Assembly (NCBI RefSeq): GCF_000477435.1 | Contig: NC_022576.1 | Coordinates: 2,356,001-2,420,000, forward strand | Source: Candidatus Symbiobacter mobilis CR | GTDB taxonomy: Bacteria > Pseudomonadota > Gammaproteobacteria > Burkholderiales > Burkholderiaceae_C | Reading direction: 5' to 3' | Length of the DNA stretch: 64,000 nucleotides | Part shown: piece by piece, positions 35,838 to 43,548 of the stretch | Position numbering within the stretch: the stretch's first letter is position 1 | How the letters are laid out: the number at the start of each line of letters is the position of its first letter | Notes under the pieces: generated by a model | What the model saw: the letters and a program-made list of their open reading frames with translations, nothing else | The model's database searches: none | What the model was told of the DNA's origin: nothing | Translations under genes and position numbers: made by a program

Positions 35838-37292
35838 ATGCCAAAGAGTAAAAACAGTAAAAAGAAATCACGTAGCGGCAAGAACCGGACACCAATCTCC
35901 GGTCATACGCGTGTCGGAAAACAACTACTGCCGCCATTTGCAAAGATGGAGGGGAAAGTTGCGTTTTCCTCATGGACAAACGAGCGAATGCCGGAAATGC
36001 TCTGGGCCGTCATTGTTCGAGCCATAGATGGCCAAGACTTTGCTATTTCACAGTTCCGGCGGATCATTAATTTCATTGGGAACCATGAGCGAAGAGAGGA
36101 GCTCTCCGACCTAACCCACACTGGCATCTCGAAGATCGACCCGGCACTTCGAGCCGAGCTCATTGCGTGTATAACCAAGCATCCGGCCATAGCAGAGGCC
36201 CTGATAATTCTCAGGATTTTCAATGACCTGCCAGCCGCCGCTGATTGGATGGTCTGCATTCCGGAACATGCTCCGGACATTGAATTGCTTATGACAGCCG
36301 TAGGCCAAAACTTGTGGCACCAGTCGCAAGAAGCAACAGATTGCCGGTGGCTCAGATTGATGGCACAGCTTGCGGCCGGAAAGCTTCATGTACCTCGCGA
36401 AATGGCTGAAGAATGGATTGGATATCCAGACGTCGGTGATCAGAAATCGGTAAGGCCCAGCATTAGAGCATCAGAGATTGCCCCAACCTCAATGGACCCT
36501 CGGGATACGGCTTGGGCTGATTCGTTCTGGCTCGAAGCTTGGCATAACACCCCATGCCTCGTTCTTAACAACGAGATGGTTGCAAAGCCTGCGGTCGTAC
36601 CAGTCACACGAACTGCCATCTCCGATCTAATTGGGAAATTGGAGGAGCATTGGCAGGGCACTCATTCAACGACATCGGTAGATGCACGTCACGATTCCGT
36701 ATTTGGCATAGCGTTTTACGCACTTCGGCTAATTGATGAGCTTCTTGGAATCGGGGTCGGTACCGGAATCTTAGGTCGTTTGGGGCTACGCACTTTGCTT
36801 GAGGCTTACGTAAGCATTCATTACCTCCTACACAAAGACGACGAGGCCTTGTGGAAGAAGTGGCGAGCTTATGGAGCTGGCCAGGCAAAGCTAAATGCAC
36901 TCCGCTTTGATACGGACATGGAGCCGCCCAAGTTCATCAATATCGAGTGGATAGAACAGATCGCGGGTGAGGATATTTGGGAGGAGTTTCTGAATATCGA
37001 GCTTGGAAACTGGAGCGGTTTAGATTTACGAAAGCTCAGCGAGCAATCTGGATGCAAGGATCAATACGACACTCACTATTCATGGACTTCGGGATACGTT
37101 CACGGAACTTGGGGGCCAGTCAGGGAGGCATCATTCACGACGTGTGGCAATCCGCTACATAGGATGCACAGATATCCCGACCAGAAGTCTTTGCCGGACA
37201 CTGTTAGCGACGCCGTCGATCTGGCCAACCGAATTCTGGATGACCTAAATGCAGCATATCCGGAGTTTCTACATAGAATTCCGGTGCAGTAA
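35838..37292 (+). CDS. DUF5677-like protein, cassette 3
   Basis: 484 residues; function unknown. The lysine/serine-rich N-terminus (MPKSKNSKKKSRSGKNR) is followed by a helical body. The C-terminal half, IGVGTGILGRLGLRTLLEAY, VSIHYLLHKDDEALWKKWRAY and a later HYSWTSGYVHGTW, matches the style of DUF5677 proteins, which are often found in defence or accessory regions. The gene begins 9 bases after the IS end with no visible ribosome site, so expression may depend on the IS or on a leaderless message. G+C is lower than in the housekeeping genes. Confidence 0.65.
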   Translation: MPKSKNSKKKSRSGKNRTPISGHTRVGKQLLPPFAKMEGKVAFSSWTNERMPEMLWAVIVRAIDGQDFAISQFRRIINFIGNHERREELSDLTHTGISKIDPALRAELIACITKHPAIAEALIILRIFNDLPAAADWMVCIPEHAPDIELLMTAVGQNLWHQSQEATDCRWLRLMAQLAAGKLHVPREMAEEWIGYPDVGDQKSVRPSIRASEIAPTSMDPRDTAWADSFWLEAWHNTPCLVLNNEMVAKPAVVPVTRTAISDLIGKLEEHWQGTHSTTSVDARHDSVFGIAFYALRLIDELLGIGVGTGILGRLGLRTLLEAYVSIHYLLHKDDEALWKKWRAYGAGQAKLNALRFDTDMEPPKFINIEWIEQIAGEDIWEEFLNIELGNWSGLDLRKLSEQSGCKDQYDTHYSWTSGYVHGTWGPVREASFTTCGNPLHRMHRYPDQKSLPDTVSDAVDLANRILDDLNAAYPEFLHRIPVQ

Positions 37293-37302
37293 TTGAGCGG
37301 AT

Positions 37303-37383
37303 GCCGAACAAACGCTTCGAGAGGGACGCTCCAACAGCCGGCTTCGCCGCCTGTTTCCGCGCCCCTCAAGGTTAACGTTAGGC
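37303..37383 (+). other. attC site 3
   Basis: R'' GCCGAAC (37303-37309) and R' GTTAGGC (37377-37383). The interior pairs imperfectly (GAGGGACGC / GCGCCCCTC and CAGCCGG / CCGCCTG around CTTCG). It closes the DUF5677 cassette. Confidence 0.85.
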
Positions 37384-37409
37384 ATCGGAAGGTGCAGCCA
37401 GAAATGGCC

Positions 37410-37705
37410 TTAACGATCGTGCCAGTATCCTGGTTTGCGGCGCTGGTGGGCTACAGCGAGCACTGTCACCGTATTGCCCTGAATCTCGTAAAAAACCGTT
37501 ATGGAAAGTGGCGGAGAATATGTCGCCTGATCCCACCCTCGTCTTCGGGCCACATCAGGGCATCGGTAGTGAGTCCATCGATTGCCTGAAACGTCTCGGC
37601 TCGAAAAGCATCGGCTGCGATAGGGCTGCGCTCGAAGTACCAGAAAAATGCCTCGCGGATTTCTGCCTCCGCCTCGGGCAGAATATCGACTACAAAGCGA
37701 ATCAC
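37410..37705 (-). pseudogene. ParE/RelE-type toxin, frameshifted, cassette 4
   Basis: Starts with GTG 37705 (VIRFVVDILPEAEAEIREAF), overlapping the antitoxin stop as GTGA. The frame stops at 37499 after RRHILRHFP. One base further on, the expected ParE end follows in another frame: TVFYEIQGNTVTVLAVAHQ then RRKPGYWHDR and a stop at 37410. A single-base deletion near 37500 explains this; 296 nt is one short of 99 codons. ParE toxins poison gyrase; this one is truncated before its last beta strands and is probably inactive, unless the base is a sequencing error. Confidence 0.75.
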
Positions 37706-37926
37706 AGAGCGCTCAATCTTGTTTTGGCTTCTGCCCAAGAAACGGCCTTGACTGTCCCCGCTCGTAGGGCCGCTTGCCGTGCCTTAATCTCCTGCCGCCA
37801 CGCTTCGGCAATTGAAGAATCATCACTGCCTTCAAGGCTATCGAGCAACGCTACGGTCAAGGCCGAACGCTCGTCGGGAGGTAATCCGAGAGCTTCGTCG
37901 AGAATGTGGTCTACGTGGGCATTCAT
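37702..37926 (-). CDS. Antitoxin of ParE-type pair (addiction-module component family), cassette 4
   Basis: 74 residues starting at ATG 37926: MNAHVDHILDEALGLPPDER, then SALTVALLDSLEG and a helical C-terminus with WRQEIKARQAAL. This is the small addiction-module antitoxin family often paired with ParE/RelE toxins. It precedes and overlaps the toxin by 4 bases. The pair is encoded against the direction of the cassette array, which is common for toxin-antitoxin cassettes carrying their own promoter. Confidence 0.8.
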   Translation of the reverse strand: MNAHVDHILDEALGLPPDERSALTVALLDSLEGSDDSSIAEAWRQEIKARQAALRAGTVKAVSWAEAKTRLSAL

Positions 37927-37980
37927 GGCAAGAAGTCTAGCACTGAAACGGGACTCGGCCGCAGCCAGTTTCGAGCCGAT

Positions 37981-38049
37981 GCCCAACCCTGCGGTCAACT
38001 GGACCTTGCGCATAAAGCCGCGCAAGGCCGGTTACCTTGAACGTTAGGC
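37981..38049 (+). other. attC site 4
   Basis: R'' GCCCAAC (37981-37987) and R' GTTAGGC (38043-38049), with CTTGCGC / GCGCAAG pairing around ATAAAGCC. It ends the ParE/antitoxin cassette. About 55 bases between the antitoxin start and the site hold its promoter region. Confidence 0.85.
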
Positions 38050-38132
38050 AGCAAATGGACATCACCGTGGCACTTTTGGCAAAACTAAATGAAAAGTGAC
38101 TAGGCTCAAATAAATAAACCAAGGCCAACACT

Positions 38133-38624
38133 ATGAAGCGTAAGATTTACATAGAAACCTCTATCATTAGTTATCTCACCGCACGCCCCAGCAAAACTAT
38201 TATTGGGGCTGCGCATCAACAAATTACGCAAGCGTGGTGGGAAACACGAAATAATTACGATCTATTCGTTTCTGGTTCTGTGTTGGCAGAGTGTGCTGCT
38301 GGCAACACAGAAGCGGCAGAAAAACGGCTGAATGCAGTAAATGGCTTAACCCTGCTTTCCTCAACCGATAGCGCAATTGACTTGGCACGGCATTTAATTT
38401 TGAAGTCGATCGTTCCTCGAAAAGCAGCGGAAGATGCCCTACACATTGCACTTGCAACAATACACGGCATGGATTATTTGCTCACTTGGAATTGTCGGCA
38501 TATTGCCAATATGGAAATACAGAGAAACATATCGCACCATCTTGAATCTATTGGCTTGCTTATGCCAATCATGTGTACCCCAGAGGAATTACTAGGAGAA
38601 AACGATGACGACATTACTGGATGA
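38133..38624 (+). CDS. PIN-domain (VapC-like) toxin, cassette 5
   Basis: 163 residues of the PIN ribonuclease fold. It starts MKRKIYIETSIISYLTARPS (the first acidic residue is E, as usual in this subfamily) and has central E53 (VLAECAAG). Later come EDALHIALATIHGMDYLLTW and NCRHIAN, with the remaining acidic residue(s). PIN toxins cleave RNA. The downstream small gene overlaps it by 20 bases and is the probable antitoxin, an order reversed from vapBC. A+T-rich compared with chromosomal genes. Confidence 0.82.
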   Translation: MKRKIYIETSIISYLTARPSKTIIGAAHQQITQAWWETRNNYDLFVSGSVLAECAAGNTEAAEKRLNAVNGLTLLSSTDSAIDLARHLILKSIVPRKAAEDALHIALATIHGMDYLLTWNCRHIANMEIQRNISHHLESIGLLMPIMCTPEELLGENDDDITG

Positions 38625-38820
38625 TGAGATCATCACTGAAGTCAGGGCAAATCGAAACGCCCATGCTGCGAAATTTAATTATGATATTGATGCAATAGCA
38701 GCAGATCTGAAATTAATTGAAGCTCAATATATTGCAAAAGGAGTTCCTTGCGTTCAACCACCACCACGCGAACTCATGCCTAACACTGCATTGCAGCGGA
38801 CTCGCTTCGCTCACCGTTGA
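38605..38820 (+). CDS. Probable antitoxin of the PIN toxin, cassette 5
   Basis: 71 residues: MTTLLDDEIITEVRANRNAH, AAKFNYDIDAIAADLKLIEAQ. This acidic, helical protein type is found directly after PIN toxins of the same subfamily. It starts inside the toxin gene. The last 14 or so residues (from LMPNTALQRTRFAHR) are encoded by attC5, so they are a by-product of the recombination site and would change if the next cassette changed. Confidence 0.7.
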   Translation: MTTLLDDEIITEVRANRNAHAAKFNYDIDAIAADLKLIEAQYIAKGVPCVQPPPRELMPNTALQRTRFAHR

Positions 38821-38835
38821 ATTCAGACGTTAGGC
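38778..38835 (+). other. attC site 5
   Basis: R'' GCCTAAC (38778-38784) and R' GTTAGGC (38829-38835). Short, with AGCGGACTCGCTTCGCTC-type pairing in the centre. It overlaps the 3' end of the antitoxin gene. Confidence 0.85.
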
Positions 38836-38866
38836 GTTTTCGTTGGCAGGGCGTAGAATTTGCCGC

Positions 38867-39055
38867 ATGAAAGTTCCGGAATTGATACGGATTACTGAGG
38901 AGGATAGATGGTTCTTGGTACGCCAAAGTGGCAGACATCGCCAATTTCACCATCCAAGTAAATCAGGAATCGTTACTATTGCAGGAAAACTCAGCATTGA
39001 CGTGCCACCCGGAACCTTGAATAGTGTACTCAAGCAAGCTGGCTTAAAGGAGTGA
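38867..39055 (+). CDS. hicA: HicA-type mRNA interferase toxin, cassette 6
   Basis: 62 residues with the compact HicA double-stranded-RNA-binding-like fold: WFLVRQSGRHRQFHHPSKSG containing the catalytic histidine region, then SIDVPPGTLNSVLKQAGL, the usual ending. ATG 38867 lies 31 bases after attC5. It is followed immediately by hicB (GTGA overlap or 2-base gap). HicA cleaves mRNA when not bound by HicB. Confidence 0.88.
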   Translation: MKVPELIRITEEDRWFLVRQSGRHRQFHHPSKSGIVTIAGKLSIDVPPGTLNSVLKQAGLKE

Positions 39056-39057
39056 TC

Positions 39058-39276
39058 ATGCGATATATGGTAGTAGTTGAAAAAGGTGAGACAAGTTATG
39101 GTTGTTTTGTTCCAGACATTCCAGGCTGTGTCGCCGTTGGCGAAACTGAAAATGAAGTTGTCAGCCTTATTCAAGAGGCTATTCGATTTCACTTGGAAGA
39201 CTTGCGATTCGAAGGACAACCAATTCCGATGCCTGCATCCAAAAGCAAATTCATTGAAGTTGCTTTGAATGCCTAA
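39058..39276 (+). CDS. hicB: HicB-type antitoxin, cassette 6
   Basis: 72 residues, the short HicB form lacking a DNA-binding tail: MRYMVVVEKGETSYGCFVPD, IPGCVAVGETENEVVSLIQEA. AAAGGAG at 39046-39052 favours ATG 39058; GTG 39052 is an alternative that overlaps the hicA stop. The stop codon forms part of GCCTAA, the beginning of a would-be attC R'' box, which is interrupted right there by the group II intron end. Confidence 0.85.
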   Translation: MRYMVVVEKGETSYGCFVPDIPGCVAVGETENEVVSLIQEAIRFHLEDLRFEGQPIPMPASKSKFIEVALNA

Positions 39277-39550
39277 TCAGGTAGGCAACGGCTTCTAACC
39301 GTCGCCCCCCACACCACCCACCGTGCGGGTTCGCAGTGGGCGGTGCTACAAGTCGGCTCGCTCGACGAAGTCTTTCGCTTCCTACCCGTGTATCCCTGTG
39401 CCTTGCACTACAGGTCTTTCACACTCTGCAAACCCTGCTCCTGTAACCACACGTTGGATATGGCCTGATTGATAACCGGAGTTCTGGACATCTTCCAATA
39501 GCTGTTGCTGCTGACTCCGTGCTGAATCGCCGACTTCAGGCTTACGCCCT
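39276..39550 (-). mobile_element. Group II intron remnant: maturase C-terminus plus domains V/VI, in last attC
   Basis: Read on the minus strand, about 39545-39408 encodes the end of a group II intron reverse transcriptase/maturase (KSAIQHGVSSNSYWKMSRTP, VINQAISNVWLQEQGLQSVK, stop). It is followed by a domain V-like hairpin (10-bp stem CACCGCCCAC/GTGGGTGGTG, 2-base bulge, TGCG/CGCA top stem) and a domain VI-like hairpin GGCGACGG/CCGTTGCC, ending CTACCTGAT. The 3' exon reads TAGGC, the R'' complement of an attC, as in group IIC-attC introns, which target attC sites. All upstream intron parts are missing. Confidence 0.7.
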
Positions 39551-39608
39551 TACGCCCAAAGCCAGTAAATTCTTGATCTTCGTGCGCGCCCATCGCCACT
39601 GTTTCCCC

Positions 39609-40202
39609 ATGCCGACATCGATTGCGGTGATCGACCCCGATGAATCGGCGCGGCTGCCTTTGCGCCCGGTGTTTGTGAAGGTGGGGCTGTCCGTGTGGGA
39701 ATTCGAGGATGGCGAGTCGTACTTGCGTCATACGGAACCGCACCTGGGCCTGTTCACGGAACTGCGGCTACCGGGCAAGGCGGGGATCGACGTGTTGGCG
39801 GCCTTGCAGCAGAGGCGCCACCCTTTGCCCGTTGCGGTATTGACTGCTCACGCCGACGTACCCACTGCCGTCGAAGCCATGAAACGAGGCGCTATCGACG
39901 TGCTGGAACACCCCTGCGACCCTGGCAAGCTGCTGGCCGTCGTTGAGCGCATGCACGCCTTGTATGCCCTGCACAGACATGGTCTGCCGCTGCATCGGCA
40001 CATCATGCAAAGTCTGAGCGCTCGGGAAATCGAAGTCCTGGAGCGCGTTTTTGCCGGGCGCATGAACAAGCAGATCGCCGACGATCTGGGCGTCACCAGC
40101 AAAACCGTCGAATTCCATCGCGCCAACCTGATGCGCAAATGCAGCGCCACCACGATGGCGGAGCTGCTGCGTATTGCCGTGCTGGGGAAGGCGTGCCGCT
40201 GA
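39609..40202 (+). CDS. FixJ/NarL-like response regulator with altered phosphoacceptor
   Basis: 197 residues: receiver (1-120), then LuxR-type helix-turn-helix (135-190, SAREIEVLERVFAGRMNKQIADDLGVTSKTVEFHRANLMRK). In the receiver the position normally held by the phosphorylated aspartate (TDVRMPG) is glutamate: TELRLPG, E51. The usual FxxKP lysine is replaced by histidine (LEHP, H101). It may therefore be locked in an active-like state or work without phosphorylation. ATG 39609 gives a standard N-terminus. The gene stands alone between the intron remnant and convergent alaS. Confidence 0.85.
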   Translation: MPTSIAVIDPDESARLPLRPVFVKVGLSVWEFEDGESYLRHTEPHLGLFTELRLPGKAGIDVLAALQQRRHPLPVAVLTAHADVPTAVEAMKRGAIDVLEHPCDPGKLLAVVERMHALYALHRHGLPLHRHIMQSLSAREIEVLERVFAGRMNKQIADDLGVTSKTVEFHRANLMRKCSATTMAELLRIAVLGKACR

Positions 40203-40250
40203 CGGAGGCCCTCGCCATTTCCTGTGCAAGTCGCGATGGCGTGGCGGAGA

Positions 40251-42983
40251 TCACCCCACCCGCTGCGCCACCCATTGCGCCGCGCTGTGTAGTGCCGGGT
40301 CGATGCGGGTGATGTCGGTACCGCCTGCCATGGCCAGATCAGGCTTGCCGCCGCCCTTGCCGCCGAGTTGCGCCGCCAGAAAGGCAACAAGTTGCCCCGC
40401 ATGGACCTTGGGCAACAAATCGGGGGTGACGCACGCGGCAAGCTGCACCTTGTTCTGCAGAACGGTGGCGAGCACGACGACCCCGGTGCGAAGTTGCTCG
40501 GCCAGTTGGCGCGCGGTGTCACGCAAGGCCTTGGCGTCTGCCTCGTGTACCTGTACCGCAAGCAGGCGCACGCCGGGCGCCACGTCCCGCGCCTGCGCCA
40601 GCAGCCCTTGCGCAGCGCTGGCTTGGAGTCGTCCTTGTAGGGCGCTGATCTCTTTGTCCAGGGATTTGATGCGGTCGAGCAAGGTGGTGACCCGCTCTTC
40701 CAAACCCGAAACGGGCACTTTGAGCACCGCAGCCGCCGCGTGCAACGTGTCTTCCTGCTGCTGCACGTGTTCGAGCGCGTTCGTCCCGGTCACGGCCTCG
40801 ATGCGCCGCACGCCGGAAGCCACACTGCTTTGTGCAACGACCTTGCATAGGCCGATGTCCCCGGTACGGCGGACATGCGTGCCCCCGCACAGCTCGCAGC
40901 TTGCGCCGATGTCGAGCACACGCACGGTGTCTCCGTATTTCTCGCCAAACAGCATCATCGCGCCGGTCTGGCGGGCGCTGGCCAGATCCATCATGCGGAT
41001 GGACGTAGAGGTATTAGCCAGGATGTCCGCATTGACGCGCGCTTCGATCTCGCGCACCTCGTCTTCGCTGACCGGGGCATGGTGGGCAAAGTCGAAGCGG
41101 GTTCGTTGCGCATCGACGAGGCTGCCCTTTTGCTGCACGTGTACGCCCAGCACTTCACGCAGCGCTTTGTGCAGCAGATGCGTGGCGGAATGGTTGCGTT
41201 CGGTGGCTGCGCGGCGCAATGCATCGACATGCGCAGTCACGGCATCCCCCACGCGCAGGGTTCCTACAGCCAGCTTGCCCCGGTGTACCCAGACTTCGGC
41301 ACGCAGCTTTTGGGTGTCGGCCACGTCGAACATCGCCCCCGTCGCGCCCAGAATGGTTCCCGCGTCGCCAACCTGTCCGCCGCTTTCGCCGTAGAACGGG
41401 GTTTGGGCAAGGATCACCGCGCCTTGCACGCCTGCTTCCAGCACGTCCACGGGGGCATCGTCGGCGTACAGGGCCAGGATGGTCGTATCGGTGGTGAGCC
41501 GTTCATACCCCACGAATGCGTTGGGCGCTCCGTCGTAGTCCAGCCCTTTGTCCATGCGGAACTTGCCTGCGGCGCGTGCCTGCGACTTCTGCTTGTCCAT
41601 CGCCACGGCAAAACCCGCTTCGTCGACCCGCCAGCCGCGTTCGCGGCAGACGTCTGCCGTCAGATCAAGCGGAAAGCCGAAGGTGTCATGCAGACGGAAG
41701 GCCACCTCCCCACGGAGCACCTTATCGGTACTGTCCGTATTGGTACCGTCCTTATTGACTTTGTCGCTGCCCTTGCCCTTGTCCTTGTCAATGACCTCGC
41801 TGCCCGCATCGTTTTCGACCAGTGCTTCATCAAGGATGCGCAGGCCCACCTCCAGCGTTTCGAGAAAGCGTTCCTCTTCCGATCGCAGAACGTCCGTGAT
41901 GCTGTCGACCTGCGAGGACAAGGGAGGGTAGGCATCGCCCATCAGCGCGGCAACATCGGCGACGAGCCGGTGGAAGAAGGGTTCCCGGCATCCGAGCTTG
42001 TAGCCATGGCGAATCGCCCTGCGGATGATGCGCCGCTGCACGTAGCCACGCCCTTCGTTGCCGGGCAGTACGCCATCTTTGACGAGGAACACCGCAGCGC
42101 GGATGTGGTCGGCGATGACTTTGAGCGAATCGTTGTGGGCGTCGGGGCACTGCGTCACGCGCTGCGCGGCGTCGATCAGGGTGCGGAACAGGTCGATTTC
42201 GTAGTTGCTGTGTACCTGCTGCAAGATGGCGGCAAGCCGTTCCAACCCCATTCCGGTATCGACGCACGGGGCTGGCAACGGCAGCAGCGAACCATCGGGC
42301 TGCATGTCGAACTGCATGAAGACGTTGTTCCAGATTTCGATGAAACGGTCGCCGTCCTGCTCCGCGCTGCCGGGGGGACCACCGGGAATGCCCGGCCCGT
42401 GGTCATAAAAGATCTCGCTGCACGGGCCGCAGGGGCCGGTGTCGGCCATCATCCAAAAGTTGTCCGATGCGTACTTCGCCCCTTTGTTATCGCCGATCCG
42501 CACCACGCGATTCGCAGGCAAGCCGATGGTTGTCGTCCAGATGTCGTAGGCATCATCGTCGTCGATGTACACCGTTGCCCAGAGCCGATCCGCAGGCAAG
42601 CCATAGACCTTGGTCAGCAGTTCCCACGCCCACTGCAAGGCTTCGCGTTTGAAGTAATCGCCAAAGCTCCAGTTGCCCAGCATCTCGAAAAACGTGTGGT
42701 GGCGTGCGGTGTAGCCCACGTTTTCCAGGTCGTTGTGCTTGCCCCCGGCGCGCAGGCAGGCCTGTACGGAAGCAGCGCGAACGTACCCACGCCGATCCGT
42801 CCCCAGAAATACGTCCTTGAACTGCACCATGCCGGAGTTGGTGAACATCAGCGTGGGATCGTTGCCGGGAACGAGTGGGCTGCTTTCGACCACGGTATGC
42901 CCGCGCTCGGCAAAAAAGTCCAGAAAAGTCTTGCGGATCTGCGCCACGCTGGCGAAGCCGCTGGGGGGAATCGGAGAAGTCAT
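40251..42983 (-). CDS. alaS: Alanyl-tRNA synthetase
   Basis: Charges tRNA-Ala; 910 residues. Class II catalytic domain from residue 12 ([58 protein letters not shown]). Editing domain with HxxxH (HSATHLLHK) and CGGTH. C-terminal domain ending with [14 protein letters not shown]. An unusual low-complexity insertion of about 25 residues rich in D, K, G, T ([19 protein letters not shown] and following) lies just before [16 protein letters not shown], made from imperfect short repeats. ATG 42983 chosen ([12 protein letters not shown]). Confidence 0.97.
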   Translation of the reverse strand: MTSPIPPSGFASVAQIRKTFLDFFAERGHTVVESSPLVPGNDPTLMFTNSGMVQFKDVFLGTDRRGYVRAASVQACLRAGGKHNDLENVGYTARHHTFFEMLGNWSFGDYFKREALQWAWELLTKVYGLPADRLWATVYIDDDDAYDIWTTTIGLPANRVVRIGDNKGAKYASDNFWMMADTGPCGPCSEIFYDHGPGIPGGPPGSAEQDGDRFIEIWNNVFMQFDMQPDGSLLPLPAPCVDTGMGLERLAAILQQVHSNYEIDLFRTLIDAAQRVTQCPDAHNDSLKVIADHIRAAVFLVKDGVLPGNEGRGYVQRRIIRRAIRHGYKLGCREPFFHRLVADVAALMGDAYPPLSSQVDSITDVLRSEEERFLETLEVGLRILDEALVENDAGSEVIDKDKGKGSDKVNKDGTNTDSTDKVLRGEVAFRLHDTFGFPLDLTADVCRERGWRVDEAGFAVAMDKQKSQARAAGKFRMDKGLDYDGAPNAFVGYERLTTDTTILALYADDAPVDVLEAGVQGAVILAQTPFYGESGGQVGDAGTILGATGAMFDVADTQKLRAEVWVHRGKLAVGTLRVGDAVTAHVDALRRAATERNHSATHLLHKALREVLGVHVQQKGSLVDAQRTRFDFAHHAPVSEDEVREIEARVNADILANTSTSIRMMDLASARQTGAMMLFGEKYGDTVRVLDIGASCELCGGTHVRRTGDIGLCKVVAQSSVASGVRRIEAVTGTNALEHVQQQEDTLHAAAAVLKVPVSGLEERVTTLLDRIKSLDKEISALQGRLQASAAQGLLAQARDVAPGVRLLAVQVHEADAKALRDTARQLAEQLRTGVVVLATVLQNKVQLAACVTPDLLPKVHAGQLVAFLAAQLGGKGGGKPDLAMAGGTDITRIDPALHSAAQWVAQRVG

Positions 42984-43027
42984 GGTGCGCACACAGTGGT
43001 GGGGAGGCAATGGAACTGCGTAATGGC

Positions 43028-43486
43028 TCAGGCCACTTCCGCCATCATCTCGATCTCAACGCAGGCGCCCAGCGGAATCTGCGCAACCCCGAAGGCGCTG
43101 CGCACGTGCGAGCCGATATCCGGGCCGAATACCTGCACAAGTAGCTCGCTTGCGCCATTGGCAACGAGGTGATGTTGGATGAAATCGCCAGTCGAGTTGA
43201 CCAGCACCATCAGCTTGAGGATGCGTCGAACGCGGTCGAGGTCTCCCGCCGCAGCGTGCAGGGTGCCCAGCAAATCGATGGCGACGGAACGGGCTGCTTG
43301 CATGCCTTCCTCAACGCCCATCTCCTTGCCCAATTGCCCCACCCATGGTTTGCCGTCCTTTTTGGCGATATGGCCGCTAAGCAAAACCATATTGCCTGTC
43401 TTGGTGTAAGGCTTGTACGCGGCTACGGGGATCGTGACCGGAGGGAGGGTGATACCCAATTCGCTCAACCGGGTGTATACGCTCAT
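43028..43486 (-). CDS. RidA/YjgF-family protein
   Basis: 152 residues of the RidA superfamily, which hydrolyses reactive enamine/imine intermediates. It is longer than RidA itself and closer to the YjgH/atu1953-like group: [53 protein letters not shown] and a C-terminal [10 protein letters not shown]. The catalytic arginine expected before the C-terminal strand is represented by [14 protein letters not shown] 43486 chosen. It lies between alaS and tkt on the same strand, with about 44 and 62 base gaps. Confidence 0.85.
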   Translation of the reverse strand: MSVYTRLSELGITLPPVTIPVAAYKPYTKTGNMVLLSGHIAKKDGKPWVGQLGKEMGVEEGMQAARSVAIDLLGTLHAAAGDLDRVRRILKLMVLVNSTGDFIQHHLVANGASELLVQVFGPDIGSHVRSAFGVAQIPLGACVEIEMMAEVA

Positions 43487-43548
43487 TGCATACGCTCCAC
43501 TGGGGGAAGGGGAAGAGTCGGAACGGAAAAAGGCCCGCATTGCCTTGC

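Noticed and set aside
40875..43172. 765-residue frame on the plus strand opposite alaS
   Set aside because: Antisense of a conserved synthetase; composition is that of a shadow frame (H-, G-, V-rich) with no motif.
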